Origin: Chryseobacterium indologenes
Lineage (GTDB): Bacteria; Bacteroidota; Bacteroidia; Flavobacteriales; Weeksellaceae
NCBI GenBank assembly: GCA_016025055.1
Contig: CP065590.1
Location: forward strand, 2,046,001 to 2,110,000
Reading direction: 5' to 3'
Length of the DNA: 64,000 bases
The notes beneath the pieces were generated by a model. That model saw only the letters and a program-made list of their open reading frames with translations, made no database searches and had not been told where the DNA came from. Below, in pieces: positions 21,408 through 29,995 of this stretch. Position numbers and translations under genes: made by a program. The first letter of the stretch is position 1. Each line of letters opens with the position of its first letter.

Positions 21408-22358
21408 ATGATAAAGAATAAATCTATTTACAGTATTGTTGTTTTGTGTACCACGGTATCGCTGGCATGCGGGCAGGTGGGTTTCGGAACGACAACGCCG
21501 AGGGGCGCTTTAGATATTAATAAACCTTCAACCAATACTTCCGGATTGGTATTGCCCACTAATTCGGATGTCGAAAATATGGTTAATCCTCTTGGAGGAG
21601 ATGTTGCTGCCGGAACAATTATGTACGATTCCACTAAGGACTGTATCAGGCTGTATAAATCCGGTGGCTGGTCCCGATGCTTATCAGGCAAAACTAAAAC
21701 TAAAAAAGCTCCTGTTGGTCGTATCGGACAATGGGCAGTTCCTGCGGGGATCGCTTTTAACACTCAGCTTACTGATGCTAATAATTACAGCTCTTTTGGG
21801 ACTTATAAGAAATTTTCAAGACTTAAGCTTACTGACATTACCTCTTCTTTATCGGATATGACAGTGGAAGATTTGCTTGCCAGATTCGATATCATCTTTA
21901 CAGGATGGAATGGCTCAGATATAAGTGCGTCGGATGCAAGTAAAATAAAGGAGTATGTAGATCGTGGAGGTGTTGCCCTTTTATCACTTGATAGAAATGT
22001 AGGATCAAATCTACTTCAGTCCTTTGGCGGTAATGGAACGGTAGGTAATGGTGGCGTTGTTGCCAGAAGTACAAACGACGATGTTAATAATGGGGTGTTC
22101 GGAGACACAAGGGATATGCCGATCTCAGGTGCTAATACTGCAGGAAGGGTTCTGATGTCTCAATTACCTGTCGGTAGCCGGCTTTTAGCTACTGAAGCAA
22201 CATCTAATGCTGGCGGATGGATTACCGGGGCAGGGGGAAGAGCCGTTTTCTTTTGGGACGAAGGTGTTTTTCGCGCCTCTGTAGCTGGAGCAATAGATAC
22301 ACCACAGGAAAGATTTATTCATAATGTGGTAGCGTATACATTAGACAAAACGAGGTGA
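21408..22358 (+). CDS. Secreted protein with GIGT repeat-type N-terminus (paralogue 2)
   Basis: A 316-residue protein closely paralogous to the one ending 36 bp upstream. It shares the order signal peptide, QVGFGTTTPRGALDINKP, CIRLYKSGGWSRC, KIKEYVDRGGVALLSLD, AVFFWDEGVFRA. The tandem arrangement and conserved length point to a local duplication followed by divergence. The function is unknown. Confidence 0.75.
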   Translation: MIKNKSIYSIVVLCTTVSLACGQVGFGTTTPRGALDINKPSTNTSGLVLPTNSDVENMVNPLGGDVAAGTIMYDSTKDCIRLYKSGGWSRCLSGKTKTKKAPVGRIGQWAVPAGIAFNTQLTDANNYSSFGTYKKFSRLKLTDITSSLSDMTVEDLLARFDIIFTGWNGSDISASDASKIKEYVDRGGVALLSLDRNVGSNLLQSFGGNGTVGNGGVVARSTNDDVNNGVFGDTRDMPISGANTAGRVLMSQLPVGSRLLATEATSNAGGWITGAGGRAVFFWDEGVFRASVAGAIDTPQERFIHNVVAYTLDKTR

Positions 22359-22514
22359 TCTTGTTTTCTATGACTCGCTTTTTGGATTATGACAGTATGT
22401 TCAACCTGATTAACAAACAGACACAAGTGTTATTATAGGATACAAAAACACAAATGATGATTATTTGCATATCATCTTAGAAAGCAAAGACTTTATAGAA
22501 AAAATTCTTTACTA

Positions 22515-22949
22515 ATGAAATTTGATTTTAAAAATATTCATATCGGTGAATGTATCAGGAACAGGATTGAGGAGATGGATCTCTCTGTGGCAGTTATCAG
22601 TACATTTCTTGAGATTAATGAAGAAGAGGTGTGTGAAATGTTCACCCAAAACAGCTTAAGTACAGAAGTGCTTATGAAGTGGAGTAAACTGTTACAATAC
22701 GATTTCTTTAGAGTCTATTCACAGCATCTTGTCATGTTTGCCCCTCCGGGTAATAGTCAGAATACATTCAATAAGCAATTTTCTTTACGGTCCAGGTTCC
22801 GTAAAAATATATATACTAAAGAATTAATACACTTTGTATTGGAGATGGTGAACACAGACCGGAAAACAAAAAATGAAATAATAAATGATTACAAAATTCC
22901 CAAAACAACACTTCATAAATGGATGGCAAAGTATAATATCTCAGATTAA
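22515..22949 (+). CDS. Small helix-turn-helix protein (a)
   Basis: A 144-residue cytoplasmic protein. The N-terminal half is helical and resembles an XRE-like region (CIRNRIEEMDLSVAVISTFL). The C-terminal half ends in a transposase-type HTH (EIINDYKIPKTTLHKWMAKY). It is too small to be a transposase and has no DDE domain, so a DNA-binding regulator or a domesticated transposase-orfA-like protein is likely. It lies between secreted paralogues 2 and 3. Confidence 0.65.
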   Translation: MKFDFKNIHIGECIRNRIEEMDLSVAVISTFLEINEEEVCEMFTQNSLSTEVLMKWSKLLQYDFFRVYSQHLVMFAPPGNSQNTFNKQFSLRSRFRKNIYTKELIHFVLEMVNTDRKTKNEIINDYKIPKTTLHKWMAKYNISD

Positions 22950-22998
22950 AGATTTTTAGATATGCCTGATTCTCTGCAAATTAATTTAAACATGGAAT

Positions 22999-23325
22999 AT
23001 GAAAACTGAACAACCTGACTACAGAAAGATATATACTGATATCATTTTTATGAAACATCCTGAAAAACTGGATGCATGTAAAGCTATTTTACAAAAGAAA
23101 ACCTTCACAACATTAGATGTGATCAAAATCAATCAGTTAATATTTGGAGTAGATAAAGAAGACTACAGCGGATCCAGTCAGAAGTATAAGGCATATGATC
23201 AGAATGCCATTGTAGAGATTCTGGAATTCCAGAAGAAAAGTGGTTACAACAACATGCAGACTGCTAAACAATTTAAAATAAGCCGAAACACACTCGCAAA
23301 GTGGAAAAAGATGTTTCAGATTTAA
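22999..23325 (+). CDS. Small helix-turn-helix protein (b)
   Basis: A 108-residue protein whose last 45 residues form a transposase-type HTH (AIVEILEFQKKSGYNNMQTA, then KISRNTLAKWKKMF), like the neighbour 50 bp upstream. The N-terminal half is unrecognised. It is 19 bp before the third secreted protein gene, so both may be transcribed together. A regulatory role for the secreted genes is inference from position only. Confidence 0.65.
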   Translation: MKTEQPDYRKIYTDIIFMKHPEKLDACKAILQKKTFTTLDVIKINQLIFGVDKEDYSGSSQKYKAYDQNAIVEILEFQKKSGYNNMQTAKQFKISRNTLAKWKKMFQI

Positions 23326-23344
23326 TTTATATAAAATACAAAGG

Positions 23345-24661
23345 ATGAAAAAACAGAAATTATTACGTTTACTCACATTTTTACTTCCGTTTTTTTTAAT
23401 TAACGGACAAATAGGAATCAATACAGCTAAGCCTTATCATAAAGCAATGCTGGAAATTTTTTCTAATGATAAAGGATTTCTTCCCCCACGGCTTACTACG
23501 GCTGAAAGAGATATTCTTCTCCCGGCGGATAGTTTAAACCTTGATGCCGAAGGAATGACGATTTACAATAAAACAGTTCATTGTCTGGAGTTCTGGAACA
23601 GTATGGAATGGATTAATATGTGCCAGGGAAGATCTGCTGTATATATTATTAACTGTGAACCAGTAGTTAGCGGAAGCTTCTATGCGGGAGCTCCAGCTTC
23701 CGGTTCTGTGAGAATTAAAGTAACCGTAAGCCGGCCAGGAAGTTATAAGATAAGTACAGCTGTCATCAATGGAATGAGCTTTAACGGAGAAGGAAATTTT
23801 GAAACTACCGGAGAACAGTATGTCATTCTTTCGGCTGAAGGAACTCCCGTGCAGACTGGAAATTATACCTATTCAATTGTTACTCCTTCAGGATATGAAA
23901 ACTGTGCTTTTGCGGTTAGGGTCACGGGCCAGCCTTCCGGCAAGGTGGTGAGAATACTTTCTATTGTTCCTGATGCCTGGAACGGAACTTTATCCACAGA
24001 TTCTTACGGACGATATTCATCAGTAGCTCGTTCCAAACTGACAAATCCAAGTAATTTCGGACCCAACGGAAGTGTAGTGATGGCCAACTTTATTTTTAAT
24101 ACCATTAACATCCGGACTGCAAGCCCGGCAGAGTTATCACAGGCAATAGACAATGCGGACATTGTTTGGATCGGGTATGTGTATACCAGTTATTTTTCTG
24201 ATCAGAGTATCGCTGTTTTAAGACAGAAAATACAGGAAAAAAGAAAATTTTTTATGATAGATGCGGAGCATCAGAACCTTACTCCTATCAATAAGCTGAA
24301 TATTGGCTATACCGCACAATATATCAATTCTCAAAGTCCGGGTTCTTTTTTCACTACAAGTTCTCAGGGACCTAACAGTGGAGCATTTGGCACCCTTCCT
24401 GAAAACACAAGAATACAAACTAACCGATATATGGGAAGGATTACTCAGTTTCCGGCCACTGCCAAAGTTTTTATGAAGGACAGTGCGGGGAGAGTTGCCG
24501 GAACTTTAGATGATAATGTATTAGTCTATACGGATGTCAATTTATTTTACAATTACGAATCTGCGGATAAATTTTATAATGAGGGAACAGGGTGTACAGA
24601 AAGCTCAAATGCGAGAATGTTTTGCAATATGTTTGATATTGCGGTTAACTACGTAAGATAA
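23345..24661 (+). CDS. Secreted protein with GINT-type N-terminus (paralogue 3, larger)
   Basis: A 438-residue exported protein with a signal peptide (about 1-21) and a GQIGINTAKPYHKAMLEI motif like the two genes upstream. A cap follows (CLEFWNSMEWINMCQG), then a beta-rich Ig-like insert of about 100 residues (GSVRIKVTVSRPGSYKIST) absent from the shorter proteins. The C-terminal alpha/beta part (ADIVWIGYVYTSYFSDQSIA, KFFMIDAEHQN) is remotely like theirs. Function unknown. The gene is closed by the UUCG hairpin at 24777. Confidence 0.7.
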   Translation: MKKQKLLRLLTFLLPFFLINGQIGINTAKPYHKAMLEIFSNDKGFLPPRLTTAERDILLPADSLNLDAEGMTIYNKTVHCLEFWNSMEWINMCQGRSAVYIINCEPVVSGSFYAGAPASGSVRIKVTVSRPGSYKISTAVINGMSFNGEGNFETTGEQYVILSAEGTPVQTGNYTYSIVTPSGYENCAFAVRVTGQPSGKVVRILSIVPDAWNGTLSTDSYGRYSSVARSKLTNPSNFGPNGSVVMANFIFNTINIRTASPAELSQAIDNADIVWIGYVYTSYFSDQSIAVLRQKIQEKRKFFMIDAEHQNLTPINKLNIGYTAQYINSQSPGSFFTTSSQGPNSGAFGTLPENTRIQTNRYMGRITQFPATAKVFMKDSAGRVAGTLDDNVLVYTDVNLFYNYESADKFYNEGTGCTESSNARMFCNMFDIAVNYVR

Positions 24662-24776
24662 AAAAATACTATATAAACCATAATCCTAGGCTACCAGTTT
24701 TTTTTTGATTCGGAACACAAAATATTGGATAATGTTTCCAACCTGATTGTTCAATTAATAAATATATATGGTAGGG

Positions 24777-24804
24777 AATGACATCTTCGGATGTCATTTT
24801 TTTT
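24777..24804 (+). terminator. Rho-independent terminator with UUCG tetraloop
   Basis: AATGACATC / GATGTCATT stem closed by TTCG and followed by eight T residues. It ends the 20412-24661 gene group. Confidence 0.93.
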
Positions 24805-24955
24805 GTTCACAGTGAGTTTGAGTTATTGAATTATTTTTAATGATATTTATCATGTTTGTTAAAATGCTAATTGATGTAATCAGTTATTTTAACGGCTTTT
24901 GATAAAATCTTATGTTAATTTTAGTAAAATTATCATGAAAAAACATAAAGTCTAC

Positions 24956-24986
24956 TTGTTTTGTGGACTAAATATTTATAGCTTTG
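24956..24986 (+). promoter_or_regulatory. Promoter of the SAM-riboswitch susC/susD operon
   Basis: TTG (24956-24958), a 20-bp gap, then TAGCTTTG (24979-24986) matches the Bacteroidota sigma-A consensus TTG-N17-23-TAnnTTTG. The start point would fall about 10 bp before the riboswitch. Confidence 0.75.
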
Positions 24987-25003
24987 CAAACATATTTCGA
25001 TCG

Positions 25004-25098
25004 GCTTATAAAGAAAGACGGAGGGAACTGACCCTGAGAAGTCTTAACAACCTGCGTTGTGTAAGGTGTTACATTCAGCCTTTAATGGAAAAATAAGC
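25004..25098 (+). ncRNA. SAM-I (S-box) riboswitch
   Basis: The segment matches the S-box core. The closing helix P1 is GCTTAT (25004-25009) with ATAAGC (25093-25098). P2 is AGAC/GTCT around GGAGGGAACTGACCC. The TTAACAACC segment and AAGGTGTTACATTC follow, with ACCT/AGGT forming P3. SAM-I riboswitches bind S-adenosylmethionine and usually switch expression off when SAM is plentiful. The aptamer is followed by a hairpin terminator and then by the susC gene at 25183. An open frame across it (24899-25096) is a by-product of the RNA. Confidence 0.92.
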
Positions 25099-25122
25099 AT
25101 TTGGTTTATCGTATTTATCGAT

Positions 25123-25156
25123 GCCCTTTGCTGTTTATTCTGCAAGGGGCTAAATT
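25123..25156 (+). terminator. Attenuator hairpin after the SAM riboswitch
   Basis: GCCCTTTGC (25123-25131) pairs with GCAAGGGGC (25142-25150), one G-U pair, followed by TAAATTTT. Its place between aptamer and start codon fits transcriptional attenuation. I did not identify a clear antiterminator. Confidence 0.78.
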
Positions 25157-25182
25157 TTAATATATGATAAACAAAATTGATT

Positions 25183-28122
25183 ATGATTAGTAAAAATTTA
25201 ATTAATTATAAAGTTTGGATTCCGCCGGTAGCTGCGTTTTTCTTAGGAATTACCGGTGTAAGCGGACAGGATTCAAAGCTAAAAAAAGATACACTCAAAG
25301 AAAAAGAGATTGATGAAGTAGTGGTAGTTGCCTACGGAAAGGCAAAGCGAACAAGCTATACAGGTTCTGTAGCCACCATTTCCAGTGAAAAAATCAATAA
25401 CAGGCCGGTAACGAACATTACAAAAGCTCTGGAAGGGCAGGTCCCGGGGATTCAGACCACAAGCGCATCGGGGCAGCCGGGTTCTACAGCGACCATCCGA
25501 ATCAGGGGAGTAGGGTCTATCAGTGCCGACAGTAATCCTCTTTACGTAGTAGACGGAATTCCTTTTGACGGAAATATCAACGCGATAAGCCCTAATGACA
25601 TTGAATCTATCAGTGTTTTGAAAGATGCTACAGCAAGTGCGTTGTACGGTTCCAGAGGAGCTAACGGAATTATTATCATTACCACGAAATCCGGTAAAAA
25701 AGGCGAGGCGAGAGTCAATTTTAATATCAGCCAGGGATTTTCCGGCAGAGCAGTAAAAGATTACGAACAGGTAAGTACCGATCAGTATTTCCAATTGTAT
25801 TGGGAAGCAATGAGAAACGGCTACCAATCCGGACAAATCACTGCTCAGCAGGCGGCCCAAATGGCTACAGATAACCTTACTTCAGGTGTAGGATTATCGA
25901 TAAATCCTTATGGAACAGCATATCCAAAACCTGTAGGTACAGACGGTAAATTATTGGCAGGAGCAAGACCATTGTGGAACGACAACTGGAAAGATATTTT
26001 ACAGAGAGTAGCTTCCAGAAATCAGGTGGATCTGGATATCAGCGGAGGAAGTGAGAAAAGTAACTATTTCTTTTCATTGGGCTATCTTGATGATAAAGGA
26101 ATGGCCATTGAATCTGGATTTAAAAGATACAATACCCGATTAAAAATCAATTCTGAAGTAAAAAGCTGGTTGAATGTTGGGGTGAACTTAAGCTATACCA
26201 ACAGTATTCAGCAGGCACCTCCTTCGTCAGATTCCAAGTCCAGCAATATCATTCAGGCAGCAAGGGTAATCCCTTCTTTCTATCCGTATTATGAAAGAAA
26301 TCCTGATGGAAGTTATGTATTGGATGCCAGCGGAAATACCATTTATGATTTTGGTAAATACAGACCAGCAAATGCCCTTCAGAACGAAAATGCAGCGGCA
26401 ACTTTACCATTGGACAAGAATGAAAATAAGGAAGATAACTTCTCAGGAAAAGGATTTTTTGATTTTACCTTCTTACCGGAATTAAAGTTCAGATCAAGCT
26501 TTTCTGTTGATTTGGTTAATTATAACGGACATTATTATTCGAATCCACTGATAGGACAGGGAAGTGAAACCAACGGTTCAGTGACAAGATCCAATAGCAG
26601 GACTTTATCTTATACTACGAGTAATATTTTGACCTTTGATAAGAAATTTGGAAAACACCACTTCAATATCTTAGGCGGTCAGGAATTTTATAAATATGAT
26701 TACCAGACCATTTCCGGAACGCGAACTCAGTTTTCACTGCCATATTATTATGAGCCTGATGCTGCCGCGTTGTTGGGAAGCTTCAGTGGAAACAGCGATA
26801 AAGTCAGCCTTTTAAGTTTCCTGGGTAAAGTAGAGTATGATTATAACAATACGTACTTCTTATCTGCTTCAGGAAGAGCAGACGGTTCTTCAAGGTTTTC
26901 TCCGGGGAACAGATGGGGAAAATTCTGGTCTGTGGGAGGTTCATGGAAAATTTCAAATGAAGAATTTATCAAAAACCTCAATGTCTTCAATCAATTGACT
27001 CTTCGTGCCAGTTATGGTGGCCAGGGAAATGATAAATTATTACAGCCTAATAAATCTCCGTTGTATTATGCTTACCAGGAATTATACAAATTCTATAATA
27101 ATCTGGGTGAGCCCGGAACAGTTCTTGAAAAAGCATTGACAGAAAACCTGAAATGGGAAACCAACCTTAACTTGAATGTAGGATTGGAGTTTGCAATTCT
27201 TAATAACAGAGTTAAAGGTAATGTGGAATATTTTGAGCGAAAAAGCCAGGATCTTCTGTTTAATATGCCGGTAGCCCCATCACTGGGGATCAGTGACTTC
27301 CCTGCGAACATCGGAACGATAAAAAATACAGGATTCGAGTTTTCATTGTTTACAACGCCGATTAAGACAGATGATTTCAGATGGGATTTGGATGTTAACC
27401 TGAGTACTTTAAAAAATACCATAACGAAACTTCCTAAAGGTTCTATTGTAACAGGAACCAAGTTATTGCGCGAAGGAGGATCTGTATATGATTTCTATCT
27501 TGCGGAATGGGCTGGGGTGGATCCGAATAACGGAAATCCGCTATGGAAAACATTTACCACTGATGCCAATGGAAATACAGTGGAAGGCACAACTTCTGAA
27601 TTTGCAAAGGCTACGAGAACAATACAAGCCTCCGCATTGCCGAAACTTACCGGAGGAGTAAGTACCAATATCTCTTATAAAAACTTTGATTTTTCTGCAT
27701 TGCTGACCTTTAAAATCGGAGGAAAAGTTCTGGATACTGATTATACTTCAATTATGCATAGCGGAAATTCAGCGGGACGTGCATGGAGCGCTGAAATGCT
27801 GAACCGATGGACACCGGACAACCGTTATACAGATGTTCCTGCACTGACTACGACACTTACCAACTGGACGGGCAATTCTACCAGATTTTTATATTCAGGA
27901 ACATATGCAAGACTTAAAAATATAAGTTTAGGATATACCCTTCCATCTGATTACTTTGAAAAAATAGGATTGAAAAAATTCAGAATTTATGTTCAGGCAG
28001 AAAACCTTCTGACATTCTATAAACATAAAGGAATGGATCCTGAACAGGCACTGGATGGAACGACGTATTACAGGTATCCGGCCATGAGGACAATTACTTT
28101 TGGTCTTCAGGCAACGCTTTAA
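25183..28122 (+). CDS. SusC/RagA-family TonB-linked outer membrane protein (pair 2, SAM-controlled)
   Basis: A SusC/RagA transporter of about 979 residues. It has a signal peptide ending GVSGQ, EIDEVVVVAYG as TonB-box-like segment, and plug signatures (IRIRGVGS, PLYVVDGIPFDG, SPNDIESISVLKDATASALYGSRGANGIII). A full barrel ends ITFGLQATL. The ATG at 25183 is preferred over an upstream TTG at 25177. Expression is probably governed by the SAM riboswitch, so the imported compound is likely methionine-bearing peptides or another sulfur source; this is inference. The susD partner starts 16 bp after the stop. Confidence 0.95.
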   Translation: MISKNLINYKVWIPPVAAFFLGITGVSGQDSKLKKDTLKEKEIDEVVVVAYGKAKRTSYTGSVATISSEKINNRPVTNITKALEGQVPGIQTTSASGQPGSTATIRIRGVGSISADSNPLYVVDGIPFDGNINAISPNDIESISVLKDATASALYGSRGANGIIIITTKSGKKGEARVNFNISQGFSGRAVKDYEQVSTDQYFQLYWEAMRNGYQSGQITAQQAAQMATDNLTSGVGLSINPYGTAYPKPVGTDGKLLAGARPLWNDNWKDILQRVASRNQVDLDISGGSEKSNYFFSLGYLDDKGMAIESGFKRYNTRLKINSEVKSWLNVGVNLSYTNSIQQAPPSSDSKSSNIIQAARVIPSFYPYYERNPDGSYVLDASGNTIYDFGKYRPANALQNENAAATLPLDKNENKEDNFSGKGFFDFTFLPELKFRSSFSVDLVNYNGHYYSNPLIGQGSETNGSVTRSNSRTLSYTTSNILTFDKKFGKHHFNILGGQEFYKYDYQTISGTRTQFSLPYYYEPDAAALLGSFSGNSDKVSLLSFLGKVEYDYNNTYFLSASGRADGSSRFSPGNRWGKFWSVGGSWKISNEEFIKNLNVFNQLTLRASYGGQGNDKLLQPNKSPLYYAYQELYKFYNNLGEPGTVLEKALTENLKWETNLNLNVGLEFAILNNRVKGNVEYFERKSQDLLFNMPVAPSLGISDFPANIGTIKNTGFEFSLFTTPIKTDDFRWDLDVNLSTLKNTITKLPKGSIVTGTKLLREGGSVYDFYLAEWAGVDPNNGNPLWKTFTTDANGNTVEGTTSEFAKATRTIQASALPKLTGGVSTNISYKNFDFSALLTFKIGGKVLDTDYTSIMHSGNSAGRAWSAEMLNRWTPDNRYTDVPALTTTLTNWTGNSTRFLYSGTYARLKNISLGYTLPSDYFEKIGLKKFRIYVQAENLLTFYKHKGMDPEQALDGTTYYRYPAMRTITFGLQATL

Positions 28123-28138
28123 CTTTAAAATTAAAACA

Positions 28139-29632
28139 ATGAAAAATTTAAAATATTTATCTTTTGGTCTGATCGGATTGGGGTTGCTTACCAGTTGTGA
28201 AAGTGAGCTGGAAACTGCTCCGACAAATCAGGCAAATCAGGTTGAGGTTTTCAAAACTGCAGAAAGTGCAGAAACCGTCATCAACGGAGCATGGGCTAAG
28301 TTTAATGACGATGGAACAACCTATGCCAATATCGGGTATTCAACGGTTTTAAGGGCCAGTGATGCCATGGGAAGTGATGTAGCGGTCCTTACCAATAAAT
28401 ATGGTTTCTCTTCTACCTATCAGTTTGCAGAAATGTCGAATAGTACAGCCGCCCGGCCTCTGTTTATCTGGTCTATGCTGTATTCGACCATTAATAATAT
28501 GAACAATGTTATTACAAAAATTGACGGAACAGAAGGCAGCCAGGAAAAGAAAAATCAGGTGAAAGGGCAGGCGAAAGCCTTACGTGCATTCTGCTACCTC
28601 AATATTGCCAGCTTATACCAGTTCAGTTATTTGAAAGATAAAACGGCTTTGACAGCTCCTATTTATACGGAACCTTCGACAATCAATACGCCTGCAAAGA
28701 AAAGGTCAAGCCTGGAAGATATTTATACTTTGATTAAAAGTGATCTGACAGATGCGGATGTTTTATTGAAGGATTATGACCGAAATAATAAGGATAAAAT
28801 TAACCGTGCAGTAGTGAACGGGCTTTTGGCAAGAACTTATTTAAATACCGGAGACTGGAGTAAAGCTTCTGCTTCTGCGAAAATCGCAAGAGAAGGATTT
28901 CCTTTGATGCCGGCTGAAAAATACAAGGACGGATTCAATGATATCAGCAATGTAGAATGGATCTGGGGACACGGCCAAACGCAGGAGCAGTCGGATGCGA
29001 GTTATGCTTTCCACTATCTGGATGTGTCTTCATCAGGAAGTTTCTACTACAGTTTTATGGCTGATCCTTACTTTAAGGATTTGTTTGATACGAATGACAT
29101 CAGGTACCAGTTGTTTTCTTGGGATGGTCTTAAAGGAAGGGAAGGATTGCTGAGATATGCCAAGTTTAAGTTTAAACCCACTCTTATCGGAGATCTTGTG
29201 TATATGAGAGCTGCTGAAATGTACCTGATCGAAGCCGAGGCCGAGGCAAGAACAGGAAATACATCACAAGCTGTAACAGTTTTAAATCAATTAAAATCAG
29301 CGAGAAAAGCGAATGTATACACTGGTTCTTCCGCTCAAAGCGACGTGGTGAAAGAAATTCTGATTGAAAGAAGAAAAGAACTCTTCGGAGAAGGGTTTGC
29401 CCTTTCAGATATTATCAGAACGGAGGGAACAGTCGTAAGAAAACCATTTGTAGGAACAGACGGAAAACCAGTGAAAGTTCAGATCACTACTCCGGACGGA
29501 ACGGTGAAAACAGTTGACGGAAGAGGGCATTCTATTTTTGCTTTCCCTGATAAGACCGCCTTTATTCCGAACAGCAAGTATTACTTATTCAGTATTCCAC
29601 AGAGAGAAGGGGAGAATAACCCGAATCTGTAA
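28139..29632 (+). CDS. SusD/RagB-family nutrient-binding lipoprotein (pair 2)
   Basis: A 497-residue SusD/RagB lipoprotein; the lipobox is GLLTSCES. The SusD helices (KGQAKALRAFCYLNIASLYQ) and the C-terminal LIERRKELFGEGFALSDIIR region are intact. An in-frame GTG at 28100 would add a non-signal extension, so the ATG at 28139, which starts the signal peptide, is chosen. It is the lid partner of the SusC protein just upstream and shares its SAM-responsive leader. Confidence 0.94.
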   Translation: MKNLKYLSFGLIGLGLLTSCESELETAPTNQANQVEVFKTAESAETVINGAWAKFNDDGTTYANIGYSTVLRASDAMGSDVAVLTNKYGFSSTYQFAEMSNSTAARPLFIWSMLYSTINNMNNVITKIDGTEGSQEKKNQVKGQAKALRAFCYLNIASLYQFSYLKDKTALTAPIYTEPSTINTPAKKRSSLEDIYTLIKSDLTDADVLLKDYDRNNKDKINRAVVNGLLARTYLNTGDWSKASASAKIAREGFPLMPAEKYKDGFNDISNVEWIWGHGQTQEQSDASYAFHYLDVSSSGSFYYSFMADPYFKDLFDTNDIRYQLFSWDGLKGREGLLRYAKFKFKPTLIGDLVYMRAAEMYLIEAEAEARTGNTSQAVTVLNQLKSARKANVYTGSSAQSDVVKEILIERRKELFGEGFALSDIIRTEGTVVRKPFVGTDGKPVKVQITTPDGTVKTVDGRGHSIFAFPDKTAFIPNSKYYLFSIPQREGENNPNL

Positions 29633-29668
29633 GATAAAGTCCATAGTTTATAATTAGATTGATTTTTT

Positions 29669-29695
29669 AGCCATCGCGTTTGCGGTGGCTTTTTA
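29669..29695 (+). terminator. Rho-independent terminator after susD (pair 2)
   Basis: AGCCATCGC / GCGGTGGCT stem with one T-G pair, loop GTTT, followed by TTTTT. Confidence 0.9.
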
Positions 29696-29700
29696 TATAA

Positions 29701-29730
29701 AATGGCTGCCTCAAAAATAAGGCAGCCATT
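29701..29730. terminator. Perfect hairpin between convergent operons
   Basis: AATGGCTGCC / GGCAGCCATT, ten perfect pairs around TCAAAAATAA. It sits between the plus-strand susD and the minus-strand exporter gene that ends at 29996, and could stop transcripts from either side. The remaining 265 bp up to 29996 show no gene. Confidence 0.7.
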
Positions 29731-29995
29731 TATCATTGTGTCAATAAAAATATTTTGTTTGTATTGAATCTTTTATACCCTTTGAGAAAAGGTAATACAA
29801 ACACTCTATTCTCCGATGTCTTTCGACTGTGGAGAACGCTTATAAAATTACTTTTATTTGTTGGCTCAAAGTCTGGAGACTTTGTCTTTATTGTGATGGA
29901 AGTCTTTATAACCAAGTATCTTTAAACCATAGCTAATTTCTAGGCTATCGTTGTAAAATCCAGTTCTTTTTATCGGATTTGACTTTGGCATTGTG

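Noticed and set aside
22515..23325. Insertion sequence
   Set aside because: The HTH proteins resemble transposase orfA ends, but there is no DDE partner, no terminal inverted repeat and no target duplication that I can see.
24899..25096. 65-codon open frame before the second susC
   Set aside because: It spans the promoter and SAM-I aptamer; the RNA structure explains the sequence and the protein shows no family features.
29733..29915. 60-codon minus-strand frame after the exporter terminator
   Set aside because: No start context, no recognisable family and low-complexity composition; likely chance.
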